Positions 23,905-33,507 are shown, counted from the first letter of the stretch. The stretch is DNA of 39,287 nt from Flaviramulus sp. (GCF_013001275.1 NZ_JABDMV010000046.1:1-39287), one strand, 5' to 3'. A program made the numbers and translations. Notes: generated by a model from the sequence alone, not told the origin.

Positions 23905-26727
23905 TTATGCGGCAATATCTAAGCTGCATTCGTTGCCTTTTCCATCCTTATGATATGTAACTAAAAAGGTTCCATCATTTCGACTATTTTCGTCGTCATC
24001 CTCAGGATCGTCGTAAATACCCATGTTTCCAAAAGTACTTTTGTGTGCATTTACATTTCCTAAGATATCATCTGAACAACTGGTATGAATTGCAGCTTCT
24101 ACAGTCCCATTTACAGACCAGTACCACCAATTACCGATATCACCTAATTCAGCTGTAAGAATTGTTCCTTTTTGAACATTATCCCAGGATTTAGAGTTGT
24201 TTCCATCTTCATCATCACCTACTGTAATGGTTGCTCCATTTGGACCACTATATTCTACACTCATTTTAACGATTTTTCCGTCACAATCACATTCAGTACT
24301 TGCAGGAGGAGTGTCATCCGGTTCAACGGGACATAACTCCCCACCATTACGACTCGCGCCACCTAATACAGCGAAATCACCAAATATAGATCCTGCACCA
24401 ATTTCTACTGAACAACTTGTATGAATTCTTTGATTCTCAACTCCATCAATTTTAATTATGATTTCAGTTCCTAAAGTTCCTTTGTCATCTTTACCATTAA
24501 TCGTGAATTCTGCACCTGAAGAAACAGATCCATCATATACAACCTGTCCATCCTTCTTTTGTGTAATTTCTATAGAACTACCTGAACCATTATATTGAAG
24601 ATCTAATCGTGTGATTTTTCCATCACATTCAGAACAGTCATCTCCAGGAGGTAATTGTGAACATCCATCTACACTTGTTACATTACCATCTTTATCTACA
24701 TATTCTACAACCTTAAGGTCACCATAACTTAAACCTAAAATATTATCTGAACATGATGCATGTATTTCTCCTACATTATTCCCATTAACAAATATTTCAG
24801 GGTTAGATAGTTTATCACCATCAAAAGTAGCTAACGTAACTGTACCGTTACCATTATCTGTAAAGGATGCATCATCGTCATCCGATGATAGGTCATTTAC
24901 ATCACCGCTATAAGTAAAAGTCACTGAAACTATACCGCCATTACACTCACATTCCGTGTTTGTTGGAGGCACGTCAACAGGACATAACTCGCCACCTTCA
25001 CGACTCGCACCGCCTTCAACAGTGAAATCTCCAAATACAGCTCCAGCACCAATAGGATCAGAACAACTAGTATGAATTCTTTGAGCCTCAAAACCGTTTA
25101 CATATATAATTATTTCAGTTCCTAAAGTTCCTTTATCATCTTTACCATAAAAGGTAAAAGTATCACCAGCCATTACATTACTATCAAAAGCAATTAAATT
25201 GTCTTTCTTCTGTACAACTTGAACTAAAGCATCACTTGTACCGTTATATGTAAGATCTAATCTTGTAACTTTTCCTTTACATTCATTACAGTCATCTCCA
25301 CTACCTGGAGGTGTATCTACTGGACATAAATCGCCACCTTCTCGACTTGATCCGCTAATAACTTCAAAATCTCCACTCATTAATCCAGGACCAATAGGTT
25401 GTGAACAACTTGTATGTATTTTAGTGTTTACTACATCATTTACATAAATAGTAATCTCAGTACCTAAAGTTCCTTTTTTATCGTTTCCAACAAAACTAAA
25501 TTCAGCTCCTGCTTCAACCATTCCTTCAAAAACAACTTTTTCTCCATTTTCACCATCTTTTTTAGTTTCAACTCTAATGTTAGCATCTTCGGCACCATTA
25601 TATTGTAAAGTTAAATTGTTAACTTTTCCTTCACATTCATCACACGCCTTAGGGCATAAGTATGCACCATTCGTACTCTTGCCGCTTATAACTTCAATAT
25701 CTTCAAGTATTAAGCCGGGGCCTATATCTTCAGAACAATCTGTTTTAATTTTTACATAATCACCATCAACATATACTTTTATTTCGTCTCCGAATGTTCC
25801 GTTTTCATCATTACCATAAATAGTAAATGTTCCTCCTGGACCAACGTTTCCTTCAAAAACAATTTTACTACCGTTTACACCTTCATCTTTTGTTTTTACT
25901 TCAATGTAAGCATCTTCAGTACCATTATATTGTAATGTTAATTCGGTAACGTTACCTTCGCAATCTTTACATTCTTCTTCTATTTCTTTGCATTCATCTA
26001 TAAGGAAATTAAAATCCATCTTCCATAATCGTTCTTTAGTATCTAAGTCAAATATCCAACCCCAAGTACTTAGTCCAATTGCGCCTTTATTAGAATCATA
26101 ATTAGCTCCACCAGGACCAACATGAGCTCCAAAATTATCGGACTGTGTGAATGGATCTGGTCTTTGTTCTAAACCATATATTTTACCAGATTCTACACCT
26201 GTTCCACAAGTTCCGGTAGCTTTTAGAGTACTGTTTTCTGAATCAATAACGTAAAAATTCATATCACCAGATTGAGATGCATTTCCTGCAGTACCCTCTT
26301 TTTTATGATTGCCAGGAATACCGTTAATTGTAGAAGTACTCCAATCATCCCAGTTTTTTTTATTTATTAACCTAACATCAACTTCAACAACGCATCCTTT
26401 TTCGTTAATTGTAGATCCTATTATACGTGCTGTATTATCATCTACTTCAATAAAATTTAGTTTATGGTCTTCTGAAGATGAAAAATATGTTGATGTTGTA
26501 AAATAATCATTTCCTCCATTTAATGACCACCATAAATTGGCAGCTGGTTGACGATCTCCAAAAGGAGCACGGTCTGCATCGATTACCTTACACTCAACAA
26601 CACCGGATTGTGGCGAACTTGAGAATGATTCCGATTGAATAGAACTTTCTTGCAAATCTAGAAGCTCATTTTGGCAAGAGAAGATTAAAAAGGAAATCCC
26701 TACAAGCGTAAAAATAATTTTTTTCAT
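23905..26727 (-). CDS. Large surface lipoprotein with six cysteine-bearing repeats
   Basis: This 940-residue protein has a lipoprotein signal peptide (FTLVGISFLIFSC; Cys 18, followed by QNELLDLQE). Residues 45-245 form a non-repeated head rich in aromatic and Gly residues (NLWWSLNGG, STWGWIFDL). Residues 253-934 hold six tandem modules of about 100 residues. The consensus runs from CxxC(or CxC)-(D/E)GK.T.L.LQYNG through GKDDKGTLGTEI.IYVNG to IHTSCS..IG.G...GDF.V and GG.LCP. Modules 1, 2, 3 and 5 are close; 4 and 6 are divergent. Each has about four Cys, so disulfides are likely outside the cell. No enzyme motif, SusD-type region or T9SS C-terminal domain is visible. A function in adhesion or the surface layer is inferred only. 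The charge pattern after Cys 18 is only partly like the surface-export signal of flavobacteria. A plausible promoter lies 36 bp upstream. Confidence 0.85.
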   Translation of the reverse strand: MKKIIFTLVGISFLIFSCQNELLDLQESSIQSESFSSSPQSGVVECKVIDADRAPFGDRQPAANLWWSLNGGNDYFTTSTYFSSSEDHKLNFIEVDDNTARIIGSTINEKGCVVEVDVRLINKKNWDDWSTSTINGIPGNHKKEGTAGNASQSGDMNFYVIDSENSTLKATGTCGTGVESGKIYGLEQRPDPFTQSDNFGAHVGPGGANYDSNKGAIGLSTWGWIFDLDTKERLWKMDFNFLIDECKEIEEECKDCEGNVTELTLQYNGTEDAYIEVKTKDEGVNGSKIVFEGNVGPGGTFTIYGNDENGTFGDEIKVYVDGDYVKIKTDCSEDIGPGLILEDIEVISGKSTNGAYLCPKACDECEGKVNNLTLQYNGAEDANIRVETKKDGENGEKVVFEGMVEAGAEFSFVGNDKKGTLGTEITIYVNDVVNTKIHTSCSQPIGPGLMSGDFEVISGSSREGGDLCPVDTPPGSGDDCNECKGKVTRLDLTYNGTSDALVQVVQKKDNLIAFDSNVMAGDTFTFYGKDDKGTLGTEIIIYVNGFEAQRIHTSCSDPIGAGAVFGDFTVEGGASREGGELCPVDVPPTNTECECNGGIVSVTFTYSGDVNDLSSDDDDASFTDNGNGTVTLATFDGDKLSNPEIFVNGNNVGEIHASCSDNILGLSYGDLKVVEYVDKDGNVTSVDGCSQLPPGDDCSECDGKITRLDLQYNGSGSSIEITQKKDGQVVYDGSVSSGAEFTINGKDDKGTLGTEIIIKIDGVENQRIHTSCSVEIGAGSIFGDFAVLGGASRNGGELCPVEPDDTPPASTECDCDGKIVKMSVEYSGPNGATITVGDDEDGNNSKSWDNVQKGTILTAELGDIGNWWYWSVNGTVEAAIHTSCSDDILGNVNAHKSTFGNMGIYDDPEDDDENSRNDGTFLVTYHKDGKGNECSLDIAA
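23926..25971 (-). repeat. Six tandem protein-coding modules in the surface lipoprotein
   Basis: Module boundaries on the minus strand are approximately 25971-25654, 25641-25321, 25287-24979, 24954-24658, 24636-24325 and 24291-23926. The ends of modules 2, 3 and 5 are recognisably similar at the DNA level (for example GGACATAA followed by CGCCACC or CCCCACC), showing fairly recent duplication. Modules 4 and 6 keep the framework but not the details. Four cysteines recur in most modules. Confidence 0.8.
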
Positions 26728-27326
26728 AATTTTTAAATTAAAATAAAGTTAATTAATAGCATTAAACATAAAAAACTAACAAACAAACACCAATTATATA
26801 TTTTCGAGGAGTATGTTGATTGTGAGAGTGTTACTTAACAATTTAGTTAATAAATTTTTATTAAAATAATTAGTTCGATTATTTGGCAATAAAATTCGAT
26901 ATAAGAATAGTTCTTTAAATTTTAACCGGTAAATCTTATACTGGATAAAAAAGTAACTAGTCTGAGAGTTTTAATTAAATTTTCCCAAAAATAATTTAAC
27001 TATATATTGATTAATAACAATTCTAACTACGAATATATTCTTATTACCTCCATTAAGTCAAAATTTTCGTTCTATGAATTATTTATTTGTTTAACAGATT
27101 ATTAGAGCAAAATTTTCGTTAAAATGCAACTAACAAAGAATATTTGGATTATTTTTTATCGACGAACAGATAAAATGTTAGTTTTTTTCGATAACTAACA
27201 ATATTATTTATTTAAATACTGATATTAAATAGGTTTAGTTGCTTTTTACATAAGCAATTGTAAGAATTAATGAAAAATATAAACCTAATCGTTAATATTT
27301 TATAGTTTTATCAAAAATACTGTTTT
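26728..27326. other. 600-bp AT-rich divergent intergenic region
   Basis: This is the longest gap in the window, between the lipoprotein gene (leftward) and threonine aldolase (rightward). I find no ORF with coding character, tRNA or terminator. It holds the lipoprotein promoter near 26763-26793, a 13-base direct repeat CAAAATTTTCGTT at 27059-27071 and 27108-27120, and an 8-bp inverted repeat TGTTAGTT / AACTAACA at 27176-27183 and 27193-27200. No clean TAnnTTTG is visible for the rightward gene. Confidence 0.6.
26763..26793 (-). promoter_or_regulatory. Candidate promoter of the repeat lipoprotein gene
   Basis: On the minus strand, TTG (complement of 26791-26793) and TATGTTTA (complement of 26763-26770) are separated by 20 bp, one mismatch from TAnnTTTG. 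The -7 box lies about 36 bp upstream of the ATG. Confidence 0.4.
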
Positions 27327-28343
27327 ATGATTATTGACCTAAGAAGCGACACCGTTACAAAGCCATCAAAACAGATGTTAGAAGCTATGATGGAAACCCA
27401 AGTTGGAGATGACGTGTTTAGAGAAGATATAACCGTAAACCAATTAGAAACCCGAATTGCAAATATGTTTGGTATGGATGAAGCATTGTTTTTTCCTAGC
27501 GGAACTATGGCAAACCAAACAGCTTTAAAGCTACATACAAATCCTGGAGAACAGGTTATTTGCGATAAATATGCTCATATTTATAATTACGAATCTGGCG
27601 GCGTATCATTTAATAGTGGAGTATCATGTAAACTTTTAGATGAAAATAATGGGATGTTTAAAGCAGATGATGTATTGAAAGCCATAAATCCTGCTGATTA
27701 TTATTACAGTAAAACAAGTTTGGTAGAAATTGAAAACACGGCTAATAGAAGAGGTGGTACCTGTTGGGATTTTAATGAAATAAAAAAAATCAGAATGGTA
27801 TGTGATGAAAATAAACTTGGTTTTCATCTTGATGGCGCGCGCATTTGGAATGCTTTAGTTGCAAAAAACGAAACAGCCAATCAATATGGTGAAGTATTTG
27901 ACACCATTTCGGTTTGCTTAAGTAAAGGATTAGGTTGTCCTGTCGGGTCTGTATTAGTTGGTGACTCTAAAATAATGGAAAACGCGATTAGAATACGAAA
28001 AATATTTGGAGGCAATATGAGGCAAGCTGGATATTTGGCAGCTGCCGGACTTTTTGCTTTAGATAATAATATTGATAGATTAAAAGAAGACCATAAAAAA
28101 GCAAGGGAAATAGGTATAGTTTTAGCACAATTACCAATAATAAAAAACGTGGAGCGTATAGAAACAAATATTGTAATCTTTGAATTAAATGAAGATGTAA
28201 GTCTAAACGATTTTGTAAATAAACTTGCCGATAATAATATCCGTATAATAAGTATGGGAGGAAACAAGCTGCGTATGGTAACCCATTTAGATTACAATAA
28301 TGACATGCATTCCATACTTATTAAATTTTTAAAAAACTTTTAG
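27327..28343 (+). CDS. ltaE: Low-specificity L-threonine aldolase (PLP-dependent)
   Basis: This fold-type I PLP enzyme splits L-threonine or L-allo-threonine into glycine and acetaldehyde. The 338-residue protein opens with IDLRSDTVTKPS, has LFFPSGTMANQTALK (about residues 54-68), HLDGARIWNA (about 166-175) and the PLP-lysine in CLSKGLGCPVGSVLVG (about 196-211). These are diagnostic for the threonine aldolase family. It converges with the EbfC gene with a gap of 4 bp. It supplies glycine or removes threonine and may also act on other beta-hydroxy amino acids. Assignment is firm, though low-specificity status is not tested by sequence. Confidence 0.93.
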   Translation: MIIDLRSDTVTKPSKQMLEAMMETQVGDDVFREDITVNQLETRIANMFGMDEALFFPSGTMANQTALKLHTNPGEQVICDKYAHIYNYESGGVSFNSGVSCKLLDENNGMFKADDVLKAINPADYYYSKTSLVEIENTANRRGGTCWDFNEIKKIRMVCDENKLGFHLDGARIWNALVAKNETANQYGEVFDTISVCLSKGLGCPVGSVLVGDSKIMENAIRIRKIFGGNMRQAGYLAAAGLFALDNNIDRLKEDHKKAREIGIVLAQLPIIKNVERIETNIVIFELNEDVSLNDFVNKLADNNIRIISMGGNKLRMVTHLDYNNDMHSILIKFLKNF

Positions 28344-28347
28344 GGTT

Positions 28348-28671
28348 TTACTTAAACATATCCATTCCCGGAATGTTCGGCATACCCTCTTTTGCAACAG
28401 CTGCAAGTTCAGTTTCGTTTACATTGGTTGCTTTTTCTATGGCTTTATTAAGTGTTAAAATTAAATAATCTTCCAATTGCTCTTTATCTTCTAGCAAAGT
28501 ATCATCAATTTCAATCGCCTTTATAATTCTATTTGCTGTCAACGTAATTTTAAGTTTTCCATCGTTGCTAGCTTCATCAATCAAAACCGTATCTAAACGT
28601 TTTTTAGTTTCTTCAACTTTTTTCTGGGTTTCTTTAAGTTTACCCATCATATTCATCATATCACCAAACAT
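28348..28671 (-). CDS. YbaB/EbfC family nucleoid-associated protein
   Basis: This 107-residue protein is of the YbaB/EbfC type, a small dimeric DNA-binding protein that coats the nucleoid without a sequence motif of the helix-turn-helix kind. The N-terminal methionine-rich helix [27 protein letters not shown] and the central [17 protein letters not shown] sheet are typical. The Met-rich segment NIPGMDMF at the C-terminus is also characteristic of Bacteroidota members. It lies between convergent ltaE and the divergent S9 peptidase, unlike the dnaX-ybaB-recR order in proteobacteria. Confidence 0.92.
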   Translation of the reverse strand: MFGDMMNMMGKLKETQKKVEETKKRLDTVLIDEASNDGKLKITLTANRIIKAIEIDDTLLEDKEQLEDYLILTLNKAIEKATNVNETELAAVAKEGMPNIPGMDMFK

Positions 28672-28716
28672 ATTTTTATAATTTTCAATTTACATTACAA
28701 AACTATTTAATTTTTC

Positions 28717-28724
28717 TATTTTTG
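28717..28724 (+). promoter_or_regulatory. -7 box of the S9 peptidase gene
   Basis: TATTTTTG matches TAnnTTTG exactly, 31 bp before the TTG start at 28756. A -33 TTG is not found at the standard distance. Confidence 0.4.
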
Positions 28725-28755
28725 AAGACTTATTTTAGAATAAATATAACTTCAT

Positions 28756-30816
28756 TTGAAAAGAATAATTCAACCTCCAGTAGCTAAAAAAACACCCAAA
28801 TCACTTAAAATTCATGGGGATACTAGAATCGATAATTATTATTGGTTGAATGACAGGGGAAACCCGGAAGTTATTGATTATTTGAATGCCGAAAACGCAT
28901 ACACCAAAGAGATAATGCAGCATACCGAAGCTTTTCAAAAGGATTTGTTTGAAGAGATGAAAGGTAGAATAAAAGAAGATGATACCACAGTGCCTTATAA
29001 ATTAAATGGCTATTGGTACATTACACGTTATGAAACCGGAAAAGATTATCCTGTTTATCTACGCAAAAAAGAGACTTTGGAAGCCCCTGAAGAAATATTA
29101 TTCGACTGCAATGAAATGGCAAAAGAACATGCTTATTTTAATTTAGGTGGAATTTCAATTAGTCCAGATAATACATTGGCCGCCTTTTCAACAGATATTG
29201 TTAGCAGAAGACAATACACCGTTCAAATTAAAAATTTACAAACTGGGGAAATTTATTCTGATAAAATTTTAAATACTACAGGAAGAGCTACTTGGGCAAA
29301 CGATAATAAAACGTTGTTTTATGCCATGAAAGATGAAGTAACCCTGCGTTCTCATAAAATATTTAAGCATAAATTACATACTGATTCTAGTGAGGATGTT
29401 GAAGTATATAATGAGGCTGATGAAACTTTTAATACGTTCGTATACAAAACAAAATCAAAAAAATATATCGTAATAGGATCGTCCAGCACTTTATCATCAG
29501 AATATAGATTTTTAAATGCAGATACTCCTGATAATTCATTTACAATTTTTCAAAAACGTTTGCCTAATCTAGAATACTCTATTGCGCATTATGATGATAG
29601 TTTTTACGTTATTTCAAACACAGATAAGGCTACTAATTTTAAAATATCGAAAACCCAAGAATCAAACACACAATTAAAATTTTGGAAAGATTTAATTCCT
29701 CATAGAAAAGATGTACTAATTGAGGATATTGAAATATTTAAAGATTATTTGGTAGTTAATGAACGTGAAAACGGACTTAATAATTTAAGAATAATTAGTT
29801 GGAATGGGGAAGAAGATTATTATTTACCTTTTAACTCTGAAACATATACTGCTTACATTGGAAATAATCCCGATTTTGATAGTGTTACACTTCGCTATGG
29901 GTTCAATTCATTAACAACACCTAGTTCGGTTATAGATTATAATTTTAAAACAAAACAAAAAAAAATTAAGAAAGAACAACAAGTTCTGGGTGGCAAATTC
30001 AAAAAAGAAAACTATGAATCTAAACGAGTTTGGGTTACAGCACGTGATGGCGTAAAAGTGCCAATATCGTTAGTTTATAAAAAAGGAATTAAATTAGATG
30101 GTACAAATCCATTGTTGCAATATGCATATGGTTCATATGGTTCAACTATCGATCCGTCGTTTTCAAGTATTCGCTTAAGTTTGTTAGATAGAGGATTTAT
30201 TTATGCAATATCGCACATTCGAGGTAGTGAATATTTAGGTAGAGCTTGGTATGAAAACGGGAAGTTGCTTAAAAAGAATAACACGTTTACAGATTTTATT
30301 GATTGTTCTAAATATCTAATTGATCAAAAATATACTTCAAATAAACATTTATACGCTTATGGTGGTTCCGCTGGAGGTTTATTAATGGGAGCAATAATTA
30401 ATATGAACCCCGAACTTTATCATGGTGTATTAGCGGCAGTTCCGTTTGTTGACGTGGTTACTACTATGCTTGATGATACCATTCCATTAACCACAGGTGA
30501 GTATGATGAATGGGGCAATCCTAATGATTTGGAGTACTATAATTACATGAAGATGTATTCGCCTTATGATAATGTTGAAGCAAAGAATTACCCAAATATG
30601 CTAGTAACTACCGGTTTGCACGACTCACAGGTTCAGTATTGGGAGCCTGCTAAGTGGGTGGCTAAACTTAGAACCCTAAAAACTGACACTAATAAATTAT
30701 TACTACATACTAACATGGATACCGGTCATGGTGGAGCTTCCGGCCGTTTTGAAAGTTTAAAAGAAGTTGCCTTGGAATATGCATTTTTGTTAGATTTAGA
30801 AGGAATTTATGGATAA
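28756..30816 (+). CDS. Prolyl oligopeptidase / oligopeptidase B (family S9A)
   Basis: This cytosolic serine peptidase of 686 residues cleaves short peptides. It has an N-terminal beta-propeller (about residues 60-400) and a C-terminal alpha/beta hydrolase. The nucleophile is in YGGSAGGLLMG (about residue 538), the Asp in TTGLHDSQVQYWEP and the His in MDTGHGGASGRF, with an ISHIRGSEYLGRAWYE segment before them. There is no signal peptide. The start is TTG at 28756: an in-frame stop lies just upstream and there is no ATG before conserved residues such as HGDTRIDNYYWLNDRG. The PPVAKK opening and the family length favour oligopeptidase B (cleaves after basic residues), but S1 specificity cannot be confirmed. 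Confidence 0.9.
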   Translation: MKRIIQPPVAKKTPKSLKIHGDTRIDNYYWLNDRGNPEVIDYLNAENAYTKEIMQHTEAFQKDLFEEMKGRIKEDDTTVPYKLNGYWYITRYETGKDYPVYLRKKETLEAPEEILFDCNEMAKEHAYFNLGGISISPDNTLAAFSTDIVSRRQYTVQIKNLQTGEIYSDKILNTTGRATWANDNKTLFYAMKDEVTLRSHKIFKHKLHTDSSEDVEVYNEADETFNTFVYKTKSKKYIVIGSSSTLSSEYRFLNADTPDNSFTIFQKRLPNLEYSIAHYDDSFYVISNTDKATNFKISKTQESNTQLKFWKDLIPHRKDVLIEDIEIFKDYLVVNERENGLNNLRIISWNGEEDYYLPFNSETYTAYIGNNPDFDSVTLRYGFNSLTTPSSVIDYNFKTKQKKIKKEQQVLGGKFKKENYESKRVWVTARDGVKVPISLVYKKGIKLDGTNPLLQYAYGSYGSTIDPSFSSIRLSLLDRGFIYAISHIRGSEYLGRAWYENGKLLKKNNTFTDFIDCSKYLIDQKYTSNKHLYAYGGSAGGLLMGAIINMNPELYHGVLAAVPFVDVVTTMLDDTIPLTTGEYDEWGNPNDLEYYNYMKMYSPYDNVEAKNYPNMLVTTGLHDSQVQYWEPAKWVAKLRTLKTDTNKLLLHTNMDTGHGGASGRFESLKEVALEYAFLLDLEGIYG

Positions 30817-30831
30817 TAAAAAAAAATGTTT

Positions 30832-30839
30832 TATTTTTG
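30832..30839 (+). promoter_or_regulatory. Candidate -7 box upstream of the cysteine synthase-like gene
   Basis: TATTTTTG is an exact TAnnTTTG match, 57 bp upstream of the ATG, just after the end of the S9 gene. The -33 element is not evident. Confidence 0.35.
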
Positions 30840-30896
30840 TCCGGTTTTAAGCTGCACTAAATTTTTAAATAAATAAGCAGTTTATAAAAAGCTTTT

Positions 30897-31937
30897 ATGA
30901 AACACAGAAATCAAGTATTTGATAATGTATTAGATTTAGTAGGCAATACACCGCTTATTAAAATTAATAAAATGGCTTCCAAGTTTAAAGGTAACTTTTT
31001 CGCAAAAGTTGAATCTTTTAACCCAGGACAATCTTCAAAAGACAGAATAGCACTTTACATTATAGAGCAAGCAGAGAAGAAAGGAATACTTTCTCCTGGA
31101 GATACAATTATAGAAACTACGTCAGGCAATACCGGTTTTAGTATTGCTATGGTAAGTATTATAAAAGGATATAATTGTGTTTTAGCGGTAAGCTCTAAAT
31201 CTTCTGCTGATAAAATTGATATGCTAAAAACAATGGGAGCAAAGGTTTACGTTTGTCCTGCACATGTAAGTGCCGATGATCCTAGATCCTATTACCAAGT
31301 TGCCAAACGTTTGCACGAAGAAATGAAAGGGTCGGTTTATATCAACCAGTATTTCAACGAATTGAATATTGATGCACATTATAAATCAACGGGGCCAGAA
31401 ATTTGGGAACAAACGGAAGGTAAAATAACACACCTTGTTGCTTGTAGTGGTACAGGTGGAACTATATCTGGTACAGCTAAATACTTAAAAGAGCAAAACC
31501 CTCATATTAAAATTATCGGAGTGGACGCTTTTGGTTCAGTTATAAAAAAATATCATGAAACTAGAGAGTTTGATGATAAAGAAATATATCCTTACAGAAT
31601 TGAAGGACTAGGTAAAAATTTAATTCCTAGCGCTACAGATTTTGATGTAATTGATGAGTTCGTAAAAGTTACAGACGAAGATAGTGCCCATACGGCAAGA
31701 CTTTTAGCAAAAACTGAAGGTATTTTCGCTGGATACACGTCAGGAGCCGCAATGCAGGCCATTTTACAATTAGGTGAAGAAGGTACATTTAAAAAAGGTG
31801 ATAACGTAGTTGTTATATTTCCTGATCATGGTTCAAGGTATATGAGCAAGGTTTATAGCGACAAATGGATGAGTGAACAAGGCTTTTTTGATAGTATTCA
31901 TGAAGCAGCAGCAGAAAAAATACAATACATAAAATAG
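30897..31937 (+). CDS. PLP-dependent cysteine synthase-family enzyme; candidate cysteate synthase
   Basis: This 346-residue fold-type II PLP enzyme has the cysteine synthase/cystathionine beta-synthase pattern. NTPLIKINK lies near residue 19, the PLP lysine is in [10 protein letters not shown] (about residues 45-54), [11 protein letters not shown] is the phosphate/substrate loop (about 80-90), and [15 protein letters not shown] (about 182-196) is the PLP phosphate site. It has no C-terminal CBS domains. Related enzymes make cysteine from O-acetylserine, cystathionine from homocysteine, or cysteate from phosphoserine and sulfite. The next gene is an SPT-like acyltransferase, so cysteate synthesis for capnine is a credible assignment, but direct sequence evidence for sulfite use is not available. 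A terminator stands between the two genes. An ordinary cysteine synthase remains possible. Confidence 0.8.
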   Translation: MKHRNQVFDNVLDLVGNTPLIKINKMASKFKGNFFAKVESFNPGQSSKDRIALYIIEQAEKKGILSPGDTIIETTSGNTGFSIAMVSIIKGYNCVLAVSSKSSADKIDMLKTMGAKVYVCPAHVSADDPRSYYQVAKRLHEEMKGSVYINQYFNELNIDAHYKSTGPEIWEQTEGKITHLVACSGTGGTISGTAKYLKEQNPHIKIIGVDAFGSVIKKYHETREFDDKEIYPYRIEGLGKNLIPSATDFDVIDEFVKVTDEDSAHTARLLAKTEGIFAGYTSGAAMQAILQLGEEGTFKKGDNVVVIFPDHGSRYMSKVYSDKWMSEQGFFDSIHEAAAEKIQYIK

Positions 31938-31953
31938 TAAGAATAATTATTTT

Positions 31954-31998
31954 AAAAGAGATAATTTTTTGCTTAAATGGTAAAAAGTTGTCTCTTTT
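31954..31998 (+). terminator. Terminator after the cysteine synthase-like gene
   Basis: AAAAGAGATAATTTTT and its near-complement AAAAAGTTGTCTCTTTT pair over about 17 bp with two G-T pairs and an 11-base loop, followed by T. It lies 16 bp after the stop. Confidence 0.65.
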
Positions 31999-32028
31999 TT
32001 TATTTTATTAATAAATGAACATTAAAAA

Positions 32029-32060
32029 TTGTGGTCAATCCATATAAATAATTAATTTTG
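32029..32060 (+). promoter_or_regulatory. Promoter of the SPT-like gene
   Basis: TTG at 32029-32031 and TAATTTTG at 32053-32060, spaced 21 bp, match the Bacteroidota consensus. The ATG is 129 bp further on, leaving a roughly 120-base leader with an 8-bp hairpin AATGTTTT / AAAACATT (32112-32119 and 32131-32138). Confidence 0.65.
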
Positions 32061-32189
32061 CAAGAACTAACTAAAGACTTGAAAGTTTTCTTATTTATTT
32101 TAAACACTAATAATGTTTTCATTCCTTAATAAAACATTTTCTTAGTTTAGTTATGTCTTAAAATTTAATAGCAATAAGAATTATTATAG

Positions 32190-33449
32190 ATGAAAGATTT
32201 ATTTGATAAAATTTATAAGGACAAAGGACCATTAGGAAAATGGGCTTCTCAAGCAGAAGGATACTTTGTGTTTCCTAAATTAGAAGGAGAAATTTCTAAT
32301 CGCATGAAATTTCAAGGAAAAGATGTGATTACTTGGAGTATTAATGATTATTTAGGGTTGGCAAATCATCCTGAAGTAAGAAAAGTGGATGCCGAAGCAG
32401 CCGCAAAATATGGGTCGGCTTACCCAATGGGTGCAAGAATGATGTCTGGTCATACAGATTTACACGAAAAACTTCAAAATGAATTAGCATCTTTTGTAAA
32501 TAAAGAGGCGGCTTACTTGTTAAATTTTGGATACCAAGGTATGGTATCAACCATTGATGCGCTAGTATCTAAGGATGATATTATCGTTTACGATGTTGAT
32601 GCTCACGCATGTATTATTGATGGTGTACGTTTACATATGGGAAAACGTTTTACTTATAAGCATAATGATGTTGTAAGCTTAGAAAAAAACTTAGAGCGAG
32701 CTACTAAAATGGCAGAACAAACTGGTGGAGGAATTTTAGTTATTTCTGAAGGGGTTTTTGGAATGCGAGGAGAACAAGGTCGTTTAAAAGAAATTGTTGC
32801 TCTTAAGAAAAAATATAATTTCAGATTTTTTGTTGATGATGCGCACGGTTTTGGAACCTTAGGAAAAACAGGAGCAGGAGCCGGTGAAGAACAAGGTGTT
32901 CAAGATGATATTGACGTTTATTTTGCAACATTTGCCAAATCACTTGCAAGTACGGGTGCATTTATAGCTGGAGATCAGGAAATCATTGATTATTTAAAGT
33001 ATAATTTACGTTCTCAAATGTTTGCTAAATCTTTGCAAATGCAATTAGTTGTAGGCGCATTAAAACGATTGGAAATGCTAAGAACAATGCCTGAGTTGAA
33101 AAATAAGCTTTGGGAGAATGTTAATGCATTACAATCAGGTTTAAAAGAGCATGGTTTTGATATAGGGACTACACAAAGTTGTGTAACACCGGTGTATTTA
33201 AAAGGAAGTATTCCAGAAGCTATGGCGCTGGTAAGAGATTTACGTGAAAATTACGGAATCTTTTGTTCTATAGTTGTTTATCCTGTGATACCTAAAGGAT
33301 TAATTTTACTACGATTAATTCCTACTTCAACGCACACATTACAAGATGTATCAGAAACTCTGGCAGCTTTTGATGCTATTAGAGAGCGATTAGAAAATGG
33401 AACTTACAAGAGATTGTCTGCCGCAGTAATGGCAGCAATGGGCGAGTAG
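32190..33449 (+). CDS. Serine palmitoyltransferase-like alpha-oxoamine synthase; candidate cysteate fatty acyltransferase
   Basis: This 419-residue PLP enzyme joins an amino acid and an acyl-CoA or acyl-ACP with loss of CO2. Motifs are SINDYLGLANHPEV (near residue 50), GARMMSGHTDLHEKLQ, DAHACIIDGVRL, FFVDDAHGFGTLG (about 213-225), and the PLP lysine in TFAKSLASTGAF (Lys near residue 251). The LWENVNALQSGLKEHGFDIG and LLRLIPTSTHTLQDV regions resemble bacterial SPT rather than BioF or KBL. Most flavobacteria lack sphingolipids but make sulfonolipids (capnines), in which cysteate replaces serine. Beside a cysteine synthase-like gene, cysteate fatty acyltransferase is the best guess. SPT and KBL remain alternatives. 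Confidence 0.85.
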   Translation: MKDLFDKIYKDKGPLGKWASQAEGYFVFPKLEGEISNRMKFQGKDVITWSINDYLGLANHPEVRKVDAEAAAKYGSAYPMGARMMSGHTDLHEKLQNELASFVNKEAAYLLNFGYQGMVSTIDALVSKDDIIVYDVDAHACIIDGVRLHMGKRFTYKHNDVVSLEKNLERATKMAEQTGGGILVISEGVFGMRGEQGRLKEIVALKKKYNFRFFVDDAHGFGTLGKTGAGAGEEQGVQDDIDVYFATFAKSLASTGAFIAGDQEIIDYLKYNLRSQMFAKSLQMQLVVGALKRLEMLRTMPELKNKLWENVNALQSGLKEHGFDIGTTQSCVTPVYLKGSIPEAMALVRDLRENYGIFCSIVVYPVIPKGLILLRLIPTSTHTLQDVSETLAAFDAIRERLENGTYKRLSAAVMAAMGE

Positions 33450-33473
33450 TTTTATAAAGAGAATTAATATATT

Positions 33474-33507
33474 AAAAAGTCCGATTTTTATTAAAATCGG
33501 ACTTTTT
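33474..33507. terminator. Bidirectional terminator between SPT-like gene and GNAT
   Basis: A perfect 15-bp stem AAAAAGTCCGATTTT / AAAATCGGACTTTTT with loop TATT, A-run before and T-run after. It separates two convergent genes and ends both. Confidence 0.92.

Noticed and set aside
27881-28267. 128-codon minus-strand open frame inside ltaE
   Set aside because: Antisense shadow of a clear threonine aldolase; no start context or family similarity.
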